DNA from: an uncultured Myxococcales bacterium
GTDB taxonomy: Bacteria > Myxococcota > Myxococcia > Myxococcales > Myxococcaceae
NCBI GenBank assembly: GCA_937980205.1
Contig: CALJKW010000030.1
Coordinates: 1-64,000 of the forward strand
Direction: 5' to 3'
Length of the DNA: 64,000 bases
Below the pieces are notes generated by a model. The model searched no databases and was not told the origin of the DNA. It worked only from the letters and a program-made list of their open reading frames with translations. A program made the translations under genes and the position numbers. Within the stretch, counting starts at the first letter, position 1. Every line of letters begins with the position of its first letter. Positions 42,747 through 50,567 of this stretch are shown here, piece by piece.

Positions 42747-43805
42747 TCACGGGCCGTAGCGCCTCAATACGGTTCCGTCGAAGCCGACCGCCCAGACGTG
42801 CGCGTCGTCCCAGCCGTGAACGTCGCGCAAGAGCGCCGTCGTGCCGGTGTCGGAGCGCGCGCCGGTGCCGTTCTCGAGCTTCCACGCGCTGCCGCCGGGG
42901 CCGACCGCCCACAGGCGCGCGGGCGTCTTGCCCCAGAGCCCGAGGATCTGGAGGTCGAGCCAGGCGGGCCACTTCTTCGCCGTCCACTGCGCGCCGTCGT
43001 ACTCGAGCCACTCGGCGCCGCCGGCGGCGATGAGCCTGGTGGGGCTGAAGGCGGCGATGGCGGCGAGGCCCCCGAGCGTCTGCGGCGGAGCGGCCATCGA
43101 GCGCCACTGCGTTCCGTCGTGCTCGACGATCGTGCCGCTCGCGCCGACGGCCCAGAGGCGGCCGCCGGTGCCTGCGACGTCGGTGAGCGCCTCGGTGGTC
43201 GGGCCGGCGGAGGTCGTCCACGCCTGCCCGTTCCAGTGCCGCAGCTCGCCGCCGGTGCCGACGGACCAGACGTCGTTCTTGTCGAAGCCGAACAGGCCCT
43301 CGGGGCGCTTCGCGAGCGGCTTGATGATCTGGTCGAACTGCGTGCCGTCGAAGTGGGCGAACATGCCTTGCGGAGCTTCGGGGTCTCCCAAGGTGCCGGC
43401 GACCCAGACGTCGGTCGGCCCGCTCGCCCAGACGGCGAAGAGATCGTCCGCGGGGCGGATGCCGATCGGCGTGCGCCACTCGGCGCCGTTCCAGACGAGC
43501 AGGGTGCCCTGGTCACCCACGACGTAGGCCTCGTTCGGGCCGCGCGAGAAGACGGCGCGCAGGTGGCGCGTGGTGATGGGGCCGCCGTCGGGCAGCAGCG
43601 CGTCTTTGCACCAGCCGTCGGCCGAGCACTGCGCCCCCGGCGGAGGGCCGCCCGCGTCGGGGACCTCTTCGATGGCGCCGGCGTCCGGCGTCGGCGTCGG
43701 CGTCGGCGGGGTGCCGGCGTCGACCGGTCTGTCCGGCTCGATGGTGGAGATGAGGCGGGCTTCGTTGCCGCAAGCGAGGAGGAGAAGGGCGAAAAGGGGC
43801 CTCAC
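42747..43805 (-). CDS. Lipoprotein with BNR/propeller-like repeats
   Basis: A 352-residue lipoprotein. The GTG start at 43805 gives VRPLFALLLLAC with Cys12 as anchor. A Pro/Thr linker with DAG repeats follows, then CSADGWCKD. From about residue 75 the protein is a series of blades of the type AVWASGPTDVWVAG, GLFGFDKNDVWSVGTGG, LWAVGASGTIVEHDG and HVWAVGFDGTVLRRYG, as in BNR or WD-like propellers of myxobacterial surface proteins. Ligand is unknown. It is isolated from the upstream acyl-CoA operon by a terminator. Confidence 0.75.
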   Translation of the reverse strand: MRPLFALLLLACGNEARLISTIEPDRPVDAGTPPTPTPTPDAGAIEEVPDAGGPPPGAQCSADGWCKDALLPDGGPITTRHLRAVFSRGPNEAYVVGDQGTLLVWNGAEWRTPIGIRPADDLFAVWASGPTDVWVAGTLGDPEAPQGMFAHFDGTQFDQIIKPLAKRPEGLFGFDKNDVWSVGTGGELRHWNGQAWTTSAGPTTEALTDVAGTGGRLWAVGASGTIVEHDGTQWRSMAAPPQTLGGLAAIAAFSPTRLIAAGGAEWLEYDGAQWTAKKWPAWLDLQILGLWGKTPARLWAVGPGGSAWKLENGTGARSDTGTTALLRDVHGWDDAHVWAVGFDGTVLRRYGP

Positions 43806-43841
43806 GGCCGTTGAGGAGTCTTCGGGCGCCGAGAAGTCGCA

Positions 43842-43926
43842 GAAAAAGCCGGGTTCGCGTGCGCGTTCGGGGTCGCGTGCGACGCTCGTCACACCCGCAC
43901 GCAAGACCGCGAACGCGAACCCGGCT
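43842..43926 (-). terminator. Intrinsic terminator of the acyl-CoA operon
   Basis: On the minus strand, 3 nt after the stop of the acyl-CoA dehydrogenase gene, a long hairpin begins AGCCGGGTTCGCGTTCGCGG and closes with CGCGAACCCGGCTTTTTCT. The stem is at least 14 perfect GC-rich pairs at its base, with an imperfect upper half, followed by a five-T run. It is the only classical Rho-independent terminator I found in the window. Confidence 0.85.
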
Positions 43927-43928
43927 GT

Positions 43929-45050
43929 TCAGCGCTGCAACAGGTGCCGGGCGATCACCAGGCGCTGCACCTCGCTCGCGCCCTCGTAGATCCGTAGCGC
44001 CCGGATGTCCCGGTACAGCCGCTCGACGACGGCGCCCTTCACGACCCCGTTGCCGCCGTGAATCTGCAGGGAGCGGTCGATGATGCGCTGCGCGGCCTCG
44101 GTCGCGAACAGCTTCGCGACGGCGGCCTCGTACGTGATGCGGCCGGCGCCCGAGTCCTTCTTCGCCGCGGCCTCGTGCACCAGCAGGCGCGATGCTTCGA
44201 GCTCGACGGCAGAATCCGCCAGCAGCGCCTGCACCGCGTGCAGCTCGGACAGCGGCGCGCCGAACTGCTTGCGCGACTGCGCGTAGCTGAGCGCCTCGTC
44301 CAGCGCGCGGCGCGCCATGCCGATCGCGGCGGCGCCCACCGTGCTGCGGAACACGTCGAGCGTGGCGAGCGCGAGCTTCATGCCCGCGCCTTCCTCTCCG
44401 ATGCGCGCGTCGAGCCGCACGTGGCAGTCGTGGAAGCTCACCTCACCGATCGGGTGCTCGCCCATCAGCTGCATCGGAGTCACCGCCAGCCCCGGCGTGT
44501 TCGCCGGCACCAGGAACGCCGAGATGCCGCGCGGCCCCTCGCCGGTGCGCGCGAAGACCGTGTAGTGGGTGGCGACTCCGGCGTTCGAGATGAAGCGCTT
44601 CTTGCCTTCGAGCGTGTAGCCGTCGCCCTCGCGCGTCGCCTTCGTCGCGAGCGCCGCGACGTCGCTGCCCGCCTCGGGCTCGGTCAACGCGAAGGCGAAC
44701 AGCGCGCTGCCCTCGGCGACGCGCGTGAGCAGCTCGCGCCGCTGCGTCTCCGAGCCCATCAGCACCAGCGGGTGCGAGCCGAGCCCCTGCACCGCGAAGA
44801 GCGAGTCGGCCGCGGCGCTGCGGTACGCGAGCTCTTCGCGCAAGACGCAGATGCTGCGGACGTCGACGCGCTCGCTCCAGCCGCCGTAGGCCGCGGGCAC
44901 GAGGTGCTTGTAGTCGCCGAGCGCAGCGACGCGCGCCGCGAGCTCTGAGTCGCTGACGTGCTCGTCGCCGCGCGGCTCCATTGCGGCGTACCGGGCGCGG
45001 GCGCGCTCGATGAGGTCGAGGTGCTCCTTGTTCAGCGCCGAGGAGATCAT
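43929..45050 (-). CDS. Acyl-CoA dehydrogenase
   Basis: A 373-residue flavoprotein. It has the FAD-region motif FALTEPEAGSDVAALAT, RFISNAGVATHYTVFAR, RKQFGAPLSELHAVQALLAD, QIHGGNGVVKGAVVERLYRD and the catalytic-base motif YEGASEVQRLVIARHLL with the conserved glutamate. It removes two hydrogens from an acyl-CoA; chain specificity cannot be told. The ATG at 45050 overlaps the enoyl-CoA hydratase stop (ATGA). It is last in the SDR-RidA-hydratase-dehydrogenase operon. Confidence 0.88.
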   Translation of the reverse strand: MISSALNKEHLDLIERARARYAAMEPRGDEHVSDSELAARVAALGDYKHLVPAAYGGWSERVDVRSICVLREELAYRSAAADSLFAVQGLGSHPLVLMGSETQRRELLTRVAEGSALFAFALTEPEAGSDVAALATKATREGDGYTLEGKKRFISNAGVATHYTVFARTGEGPRGISAFLVPANTPGLAVTPMQLMGEHPIGEVSFHDCHVRLDARIGEEGAGMKLALATLDVFRSTVGAAAIGMARRALDEALSYAQSRKQFGAPLSELHAVQALLADSAVELEASRLLVHEAAAKKDSGAGRITYEAAVAKLFATEAAQRIIDRSLQIHGGNGVVKGAVVERLYRDIRALRIYEGASEVQRLVIARHLLQR

Positions 45051-45844
45051 CGCCCGGTGAACTTCGCCGGCCGCTTCGCGACGAACGCGTCGTACGCCTC
45101 GCGGAAGTCCTTCGTGAGCATGCACGCGGCCTGCGCGCGGGCCTCGTTCGCCAGCGCGGCGCGCAGGTCCTGGGTCGCCTCTTCGTCGAGCAGCTCCTTC
45201 GTCATGCCGATGGCGAACGTCGGCCCCGACGCGAGCCGCGTGGCCCAGGCGAGCGCCTCGTCGAGCACCTTCTCGGGTGGGACGACCTTGTTGAACAGGC
45301 CGTACTTCTCGGCCGTCGGCGCGTCGATGGCGTCGCCGAAGTAGAGCAGCTCGGTGGCGCGCGAGAGGCCGACGAGCCGCGGCAACAGGTGCGCGGCGCC
45401 CATGTCGGCCCCGGCGAGCCCGACCTTCACGAACAGGAAGGCGATCTTCGCCTTCTCCGACGCGATGCGGAGATCGGACGCGAGCGCGATGACCGCGCCG
45501 GCGCCGGCCGCGGTGCCGTTGAGCGCCGCGATGATCGGCTTGTGCAGCCGGCGCATGTTGGCGATCAGCTCGCAGGTCATGCGCGTGAAGTCGACGAGGC
45601 CGGGCAGGTCGCGGCTGAACAGCTCGCCGATGATCGAGTTCACGTCGCCGCCGGAGCAGAAACCCTTGCTCTCTCCGGTGACGACGACGGCCTTCACCTG
45701 AGGCTCTTTCTCCAGCTCGAAGAAGAGATCGGTGAGCTCGCGGTACACCTCGAAGGTGAGCGAGTTCATCGTTTCGGGCCGGTTGAAGGTCACGACGCCG
45801 ACGTTGCCTTTGAGCTCCCAGCGAAACGAGGTCGGGGTCTTCAC
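45047..45844 (-). CDS. Enoyl-CoA hydratase/isomerase family protein
   Basis: A 265-residue crotonase-fold enzyme. VVTFNRPETMNSL, KGFCSGGDVNSI (first oxyanion-hole loop), AALNGTAAGAGAVIALASDLR (second oxyanion loop) and GLAGADMGAAHLLPRLVG are present. The residues at the usual Glu/Glu positions are Ala and Asp in the second motif, so the exact reaction is open. The GTG start at 45844 overlaps the RidA stop. Family members hydrate, isomerise or hydrolyse acyl-CoA rings and chains. Confidence 0.87.
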   Translation of the reverse strand: MKTPTSFRWELKGNVGVVTFNRPETMNSLTFEVYRELTDLFFELEKEPQVKAVVVTGESKGFCSGGDVNSIIGELFSRDLPGLVDFTRMTCELIANMRRLHKPIIAALNGTAAGAGAVIALASDLRIASEKAKIAFLFVKVGLAGADMGAAHLLPRLVGLSRATELLYFGDAIDAPTAEKYGLFNKVVPPEKVLDEALAWATRLASGPTFAIGMTKELLDEEATQDLRAALANEARAQAACMLTKDFREAYDAFVAKRPAKFTGR

Positions 45845-46239
45845 GGCAGCACCGCCTGCGCCTGGATCTCGACCTTCGCGCGATCGTCGAGCAGGGCTGC
45901 GACCTGCACCAGCGCCATCGCGGGGTAGTGCTTGCCGACGTGCTTGCGCCACGCGGCGCCGACCTCGGCGAGCGCGTCGATGTATTCGTGCTTGTTCGTC
46001 ACGTAGACGGTCATGTTGGTGAGGTGCTCCGGTTTGCCGCCGCCCTCGACGAGCACGGCGACGACGTTGGCGAGCGCGCGGTCGAACTGCTCGGCGAACG
46101 TCGCGGGGAAGGTGGGCACCGAGTTGAACGGATCCCACCCGACCTGGCCCGCGATGAAGAGGAAGCGGCCGGTCGCGGTCATGCCGTTCGCGTAGCCGCG
46201 CGGCTTCGCCCAGCCCTTCGGTTGAATGATGTCGCTCAT
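45841..46239 (-). CDS. RidA-family protein lacking the catalytic arginine
   Basis: A 132-residue protein of the YjgF/YER057c/UK114 fold: GRFLFIAGQVGWDP, QFDRALANVVAVL and a C-terminal AALLDDRAKVEIQAQAVL. Where RidA enamine/imine deaminases have Pro-x-Arg, this protein reads HYPAMALVQVAAL, so the conserved Arg is missing and it belongs to a non-RidA subgroup. Its place between an SDR and a hydratase gene, with ATGA/GTGA overlaps both sides, suggests it handles an enamine or keto intermediate of the same pathway. Confidence 0.83.
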   Translation of the reverse strand: MSDIIQPKGWAKPRGYANGMTATGRFLFIAGQVGWDPFNSVPTFPATFAEQFDRALANVVAVLVEGGGKPEHLTNMTVYVTNKHEYIDALAEVGAAWRKHVGKHYPAMALVQVAALLDDRAKVEIQAQAVLP

Positions 46240-46973
46240 GCCGTTTCCCCTCCGTCCATCGAGTACGCCGAGCCGGTGACCGCGGCCGCCGCGGGGCTCG
46301 ACGCCAGGAACCACACGAGCTCGGCGACCTCGTCGGGGCGCGTCGGGCGCCCGCTGGGGATCAGCTTCGCCAGCGCCGCGCGCGCCTCGTCGTGGCTGCG
46401 GCCCGTCGTCTTCGACACCGTGTTCGCCGAAGCGGTGAACATGTCGGTGTCCGTCCACCCGGGGCACACCGCGTTCACCGTGATGTTCTTGTGCGCCCAC
46501 TCGAGCGCGAGCGCGCGGGTCAGGCCGAGCACCGCGTGCTTCGACGCGCAGTAGACCGAGGTGTACTTGAACCCCTTCAGCGCCGCGGTCGACGCGACGT
46601 TGATGACGCGGCCGCCGCCGCGCTGCGCGAGCACCGGCAAGAGCGCCCGGCTCAGCACGAACGGCGCGGTCACGTTGATGGCCATCACGCGCGCGTATTC
46701 GGCGTCGGAGGTCTTGTGAATCGGCGCCGACATCGCGATGCCGGCGTTGTTCACCAGCACGTCGACGTCGGCCTTGGCCAGGGCCTCGGCGACCCGGGCG
46801 GTGGCGCCGGCGTCCGAGAGGTCGGCCTCGTGCGCGATGACGCCGTCGCCGAGCTCTTTGAGCTTCGCGACGTCCCTCGCGACGGCGTGGACCTTCCAGC
46901 CCTCTTTCAGGAACTTGAGGGCGACCTCGCGTCCGATACCGCGACTCGCTCCGGTGACAGCGGCGGTCTTCAT
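46236..46973 (-). CDS. Short-chain dehydrogenase/reductase
   Basis: A 245-residue classical SDR. The cofactor site is TGASRGIG (about 8-15), the structural motif NNAG, and the active site Ser in NVASTAALKG with YCASKHA (Tyr and Lys). The C-terminal PGWTDTDMF and SMDGG match the family. It likely oxidises a 3-hydroxyacyl-CoA or reduces a keto group with NAD(P). It is the first gene of the four-gene acyl-CoA operon; 76 bp separate it from the divergent small gene at 47050. Confidence 0.88.
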   Translation of the reverse strand: MKTAAVTGASRGIGREVALKFLKEGWKVHAVARDVAKLKELGDGVIAHEADLSDAGATARVAEALAKADVDVLVNNAGIAMSAPIHKTSDAEYARVMAINVTAPFVLSRALLPVLAQRGGGRVINVASTAALKGFKYTSVYCASKHAVLGLTRALALEWAHKNITVNAVCPGWTDTDMFTASANTVSKTTGRSHDEARAALAKLIPSGRPTRPDEVAELVWFLASSPAAAAVTGSAYSMDGGETA

Positions 46974-47049
46974 GACGGCGCGGCACCGTAGCCGAAACTT
47001 CCCTCCAAGGCCCCCGACAATGTGCCCGACCCATCGAGGATTTTCTCCA

Positions 47050-47301
47050 GTGAGCCTGCCGGTTTCTCAAATTGTGGGACCGCCCACTCCGGACGTGACG
47101 GTGCTGCAGTTCGTCGAGTCCGAGCTCGAGGTCAGCGGGCACCTCGACGGCCTCTCCACGATGGTGTGGCTGATGCGCCTCGGAGCGCCCTCGCCGCAGC
47201 AGAAGGCCGGCATTCGCCTCGCGCTGGCGATGTACGGCGAGAAGGTCGATCCGTCGGCGCACGCGCTGCTCCGGCAGGCCCTCGCCGCGGCGAGCGCCTG
47301 A
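47050..47301 (+). CDS. Hypothetical small protein
   Basis: An 83-residue protein, SLPVSQIVGPPTPDVTVLQF then VESELEVSGHLDGLSTMVWL, with a helical C terminus ending in AAASA. No family, signal or membrane helix is seen. The GTG at 47050 has a GAGGA ribosome site nine bases upstream; an in-frame ATG at 47020 is possible. Codon use looks like a real gene (GC at third positions). The 120-bp gap to the next, convergent gene shows nothing nameable. Confidence 0.55.
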   Translation: MSLPVSQIVGPPTPDVTVLQFVESELEVSGHLDGLSTMVWLMRLGAPSPQQKAGIRLALAMYGEKVDPSAHALLRQALAAASA

Positions 47302-47421
47302 CGGCCTCGCGTCACCGTCCGCCGTGCACCTGGGCTGCCCACTCCGCGAACGTGCTTCGCACCGCCGTTCTGCGTTTCGACCGTGAAGGCGCCGATCCGC
47401 TCAGCCGCCATCGCCGAGCGA

Positions 47422-48255
47422 TCAGTTGCTGGTGCTCGCCGTCTTCTGCTCGAGCCACACCGTCTTCGAGTCGTCGACCGGCGGCGTCTCGACCACGTAC
47501 AGGCTCGCGCGCGCGTTCGGCTCCATGTCGATCTGCATGCGCACGGCCTTCGGCACCACCGCGAAGTCACCGGAGCTCAGCCACACGGTCCGATTCCCGA
47601 TCGTCATCTTCACGCTGCCCTCGGTGACCATGAACCGCCGCTCGCTCGCCGGCGTGAAGTGCAGCGGCACGTGCCCCGACAGCCGCCACAGCGCGGTGTT
47701 CACCGGCTTCTGGCGATCGAACCCGAGGTTCCAGACGCGCAGCTCGTCTTTGTCTTCGTAGGGCCGCATCGCCGCGAGGTCGATCGGCTTGATGACCGTC
47801 GGCTCGACCGACGCCTCCTGCGGGTGCCGCGGAGTGACCGGCTTCTTCGCGCGCGACTCCGACAACAGCTGCGCGACGCGCTCGTGAAACGCGTTGATGC
47901 GCTCGAGCGTCGACCCGTCCTTGTTCTCTTCCTCGATCGCGAGCTCCGACTCCTTCGGGTTCAGCAGGCGCGCGCGAACGATGAACGTGCGCGTGAAGCT
48001 CACGTTCTTGTACGGCCGCGTCCACGGGCCGGGGCTCGCGATGAAGATGGTGCCGTCCGGCGCCTTCGCGACGTCGAGGCCGAACTCCTCGGCGGTGCGC
48101 ACCGCCGACGTGTACGTCTCTTCCGGAGTCGCCAGGTAGATCCGCACCGGGCCTTCGTTCGGCTGCTTCACCGTCGGCGGGCTTGCCGTCGTCTTCCCCT
48201 GCGCGAGCGCTGCGACTGCGAACGTGACCGAGGCCACCACGAGCGAGCGGATCAT
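47422..48255 (-). CDS. Exported cupin-like domain protein
   Basis: A 277-residue protein with signal peptide MIRSLVVASVTFAVAALAQG. The middle is mixed, with ESELAIEEENKDGSTLE. The C-terminal 90 residues look like a cupin barrel: VPLHFTPASERRFMVTEGSV, MTIGNRTVWLSSGDFAVVPK and ASLYVVETP. Metal-binding His residues are few (one clear His near the start of the barrel), so binding is unsure. Substrate is unknown. It is likely periplasmic. Confidence 0.65.
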   Translation of the reverse strand: MIRSLVVASVTFAVAALAQGKTTASPPTVKQPNEGPVRIYLATPEETYTSAVRTAEEFGLDVAKAPDGTIFIASPGPWTRPYKNVSFTRTFIVRARLLNPKESELAIEEENKDGSTLERINAFHERVAQLLSESRAKKPVTPRHPQEASVEPTVIKPIDLAAMRPYEDKDELRVWNLGFDRQKPVNTALWRLSGHVPLHFTPASERRFMVTEGSVKMTIGNRTVWLSSGDFAVVPKAVRMQIDMEPNARASLYVVETPPVDDSKTVWLEQKTASTSN

Positions 48256-48316
48256 GGGGCGGCATAGTAGGCGATCCGTGCTGCTCGCGTAGCGCGATGT
48301 GGCCGAGCGCCGAGCG

Positions 48317-49084
48317 TCACTGCACGAACCACGTGCACCGGTGCTCGACGCAGCCGCACAGCGCGTCGCGCAGCTTCGCGTCGGCGGTGCAGCGGCCCGG
48401 CTGGTGCGCGATCGTCCACGGCAGGCAGTCGCCTCCGCACGACGACTTCGCGCACTCGCCGTCGCCGTTGCACTGCGCGTCGTCCGCGTCCGCCGGTGGA
48501 GCGACCAGCAGCCCGCGCCGGTCGCCGGGCCGGTACGACGCCGACCCGTACGGCTCGGGGCGGCAGCGCGCGTCGTCGGCCTCGCAGCGCGGCCCGACGG
48601 CGCCGACGAGCGCGACGTGGAAGACGAGCTGCCGGCCCCGGCTCTCGTCGGCGATGCCCGCGAGCACCTCGGCGAGCGCGTCGAGCGGCTCGCTGCAGAG
48701 CTGCAGCGAGAGCGAGACGCACGGCACCGGCCGGCCCGCGGCGCCGGGGCACCCGCTCATGCCGACGTGCTCGACGCCGTCGATGGCCTTCAGCGTCGCT
48801 TCGTTTCGTTGCAGCAGCTCGAAGAGCTCGTCGGGCTCGAACGCGGCGCCCGGCGCGGAGGTGAAGGTGAGCTCGCGGGCACCGTCGCCGCGCGGCGCGA
48901 TGGCGAAGCCGTGCGACGAGAGCGACTGCCCCGGCGGCAGCGTGAAGGGGGGCTTGAGGCAGTCGTCGCGGCGCGGGAGCACCGGGGCGCTGCGCTTTCG
49001 CGCCGGCGGGTCGGCCCAGCGCGCGACCTTTGGGCCGAGCAGCGCGCAGCCGGCGAAGAGGAGCACAGCGCTCAGGCGGCGCAC
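48317..49084 (-). CDS. Cys-containing lipoprotein, hypothetical
   Basis: A 255-residue lipoprotein. The start is placed at a GTG at 49084 that yields RRLSAVLLFAGC as a signal and lipobox; a TTG at 49093 is the alternative. The body holds a TonB/energy-transducer-like FELLQRNEATLKAIDGVEHVG and a late Cys-rich zone (CNGDGECAKSSCGGDCLPW, then CGCVEHRCTW). Family is unknown. It is divergent from the small membrane gene with 26 bp between. Confidence 0.65.
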   Translation of the reverse strand: MRRLSAVLLFAGCALLGPKVARWADPPARKRSAPVLPRRDDCLKPPFTLPPGQSLSSHGFAIAPRGDGARELTFTSAPGAAFEPDELFELLQRNEATLKAIDGVEHVGMSGCPGAAGRPVPCVSLSLQLCSEPLDALAEVLAGIADESRGRQLVFHVALVGAVGPRCEADDARCRPEPYGSASYRPGDRRGLLVAPPADADDAQCNGDGECAKSSCGGDCLPWTIAHQPGRCTADAKLRDALCGCVEHRCTWFVQ

Positions 49085-49110
49085 GGGCGCCAAGAGATAT
49101 CATCCCGTGC

Positions 49111-49299
49111 ATGTCCGACGAGGACCGCGAGCTCGCCGCGCTGCAGGCGAAGCTGGATCACGAGCTCAACAAGCCACTGCCGAAGAACCGGCTCGACACG
49201 ATGGTGGCTTCCAGCGCGGTGCGCACGGTCATCGGCATCATCGTGTCGCTGGTGATGGTGAGCTGGGTGCTGTCGTCGTGCCTCACCGCCGGCTGGTGA
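49111..49299 (+). CDS. Single-helix small membrane protein
   Basis: A 62-residue protein. Residues 1-34 are charged (MSDEDRELAALQAKLDHEL), and 36-56 are one membrane helix (AVRTVIGIIVSLVMVSWVL). It ends SSCLTAGW. No family is recognised. The ATG at 49111 is the natural start. It converges on the gene at 49318. Confidence 0.55.
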   Translation: MSDEDRELAALQAKLDHELNKPLPKNRLDTMVASSAVRTVIGIIVSLVMVSWVLSSCLTAGW

Positions 49300-49317
49300 G
49301 AGAGCGGCCAGAGCGTC

Positions 49318-50508
49318 TCACTCGAGCACCGCGCTGCGGTACGTCTCTTTCGCCCACTCGACGTGCTGCTTCGACGTGAACACGATGCTGACGAACAGCG
49401 CGCGCATCATCTCGCCGTCGCGGCGCACGCGCTTGCCGAACACCTTGTGCATGACGTCGCCGTCTTCTTCGGTCGTCTCGTGCCTCGGCTCGGGCTCGTC
49501 CTGCGGCACGGCCCCGCCTTCTTTGAGCTTCGTCGCGGTGACGAGCGAGGCCCACACCGTGCGGCCGTCTTCCCACGCGCTCCAGTTGCCCTTCTTGTCG
49601 TACGCGGTGGAGAAGGGCCCCGGGATGCGGATGGTCGCGCCGGGGAACGGGTGCGCGAGCATCGAGCCGCGGCGGTAGCCGATCGTCCCCGTCCCGGCGT
49701 CGACGAGGCCCTCGGGCGTCGCCTCACTCCGCAGCGCGAGCAGCTCGGCCCACGCGCTCACCGGCAACGGCCGCTGCGGCTCGAGCTCGTGCGCCCGGCG
49801 GAGCAGCTCCAGCACCTCTTCGTGCACCTCGCGCTCCTCGTCGGTGCGCGGCTCGCGCCAGCAGACGTCGCACCACATGCGGCACATTGCGCGGCCGAGG
49901 TAGTAGCCGGCGCCGGTGCCGGGCTCCCACCACGCGAAGAACTCTCGCGCGGCGGCGTCGTCGTCCGCCACCCGCTTCCACCACGCGCAGTCTCGCGGCC
50001 CGAGCGCGGTGACGACTCCGGGCACCTCGTAGACCGGCGCGTCGACGGGCATCGACATCGCGACGCCCACGAGGTCGGAGCCCGCGAGCGTCTGCGCCAC
50101 ACCCCGCAGCCACCCGCGCATCTCGGCTTCGAGCTTCGCGCGGTCGCGGTCGTGGAAGTAGCCGGTCTCGTCTCCGGTCTCGCCGGTGGGGTCGATGCCC
50201 TGCCAGCGCACCGAGAACTTCTTGCCGAGCTCGTCGAGCAGGTCGCAGACGAACGCGTGGTAGCCGGGGCCGGCGCCCGACGTGCGGGCCGACGCGACCA
50301 GCCGCGAGAGGCCGAGGGCCGAGAGCTCGACCTCTTCCTCCGCCGGGTGCAGCGAGAGCCACAGCGCGCGATGCCCCGCCTCGTTGAGGCCGATGCGGGA
50401 GGACAGCAGGATCTCCGAGTGGGTCTGCCGCACGTGCTCGCGGATCTCCTCCAGCAGCGCGTCGCGCTGGCGGTCGCAGTCTCCATGCAGGTAGAGCCCC
50501 AGTCCCAC
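49318..50508 (-). CDS. Hypothetical protein
   Basis: A 396-residue protein without signal peptide. It opens GLGLYLHGDCDRQRDALLEE (after a GTG start at 50508). Visible features are a Trp/Cys cluster YYLGRAMCRMWCDVCWREP near residue 205, an Arg/Glu-rich middle and a C-terminal region with KHVEWAKETYRSAVLE-like helix. I do not recognise a family. The frame is intact and the codon pattern is typical of the window. It lies 59 bp downstream of, and unrelated to, the M64 peptidase gene. Confidence 0.6.
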   Translation of the reverse strand: MGLGLYLHGDCDRQRDALLEEIREHVRQTHSEILLSSRIGLNEAGHRALWLSLHPAEEEVELSALGLSRLVASARTSGAGPGYHAFVCDLLDELGKKFSVRWQGIDPTGETGDETGYFHDRDRAKLEAEMRGWLRGVAQTLAGSDLVGVAMSMPVDAPVYEVPGVVTALGPRDCAWWKRVADDDAAAREFFAWWEPGTGAGYYLGRAMCRMWCDVCWREPRTDEEREVHEEVLELLRRAHELEPQRPLPVSAWAELLALRSEATPEGLVDAGTGTIGYRRGSMLAHPFPGATIRIPGPFSTAYDKKGNWSAWEDGRTVWASLVTATKLKEGGAVPQDEPEPRHETTEEDGDVMHKVFGKRVRRDGEMMRALFVSIVFTSKQHVEWAKETYRSAVLE

Positions 50509-50567
50509 GGGAAGCCATCTCGTACAGGGCCGCGCTCGTTGGCAAGCTTTGCGCGGAGCCCCGTGCT

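Noticed and set aside
40266..43814. Plus-strand open frame of 1182 codons
   Set aside because: It crosses several real genes (hypothetical 39799, MgtC-type, lipoprotein) in wrong frames and gives low-complexity Arg/Asp/Gly sequence.
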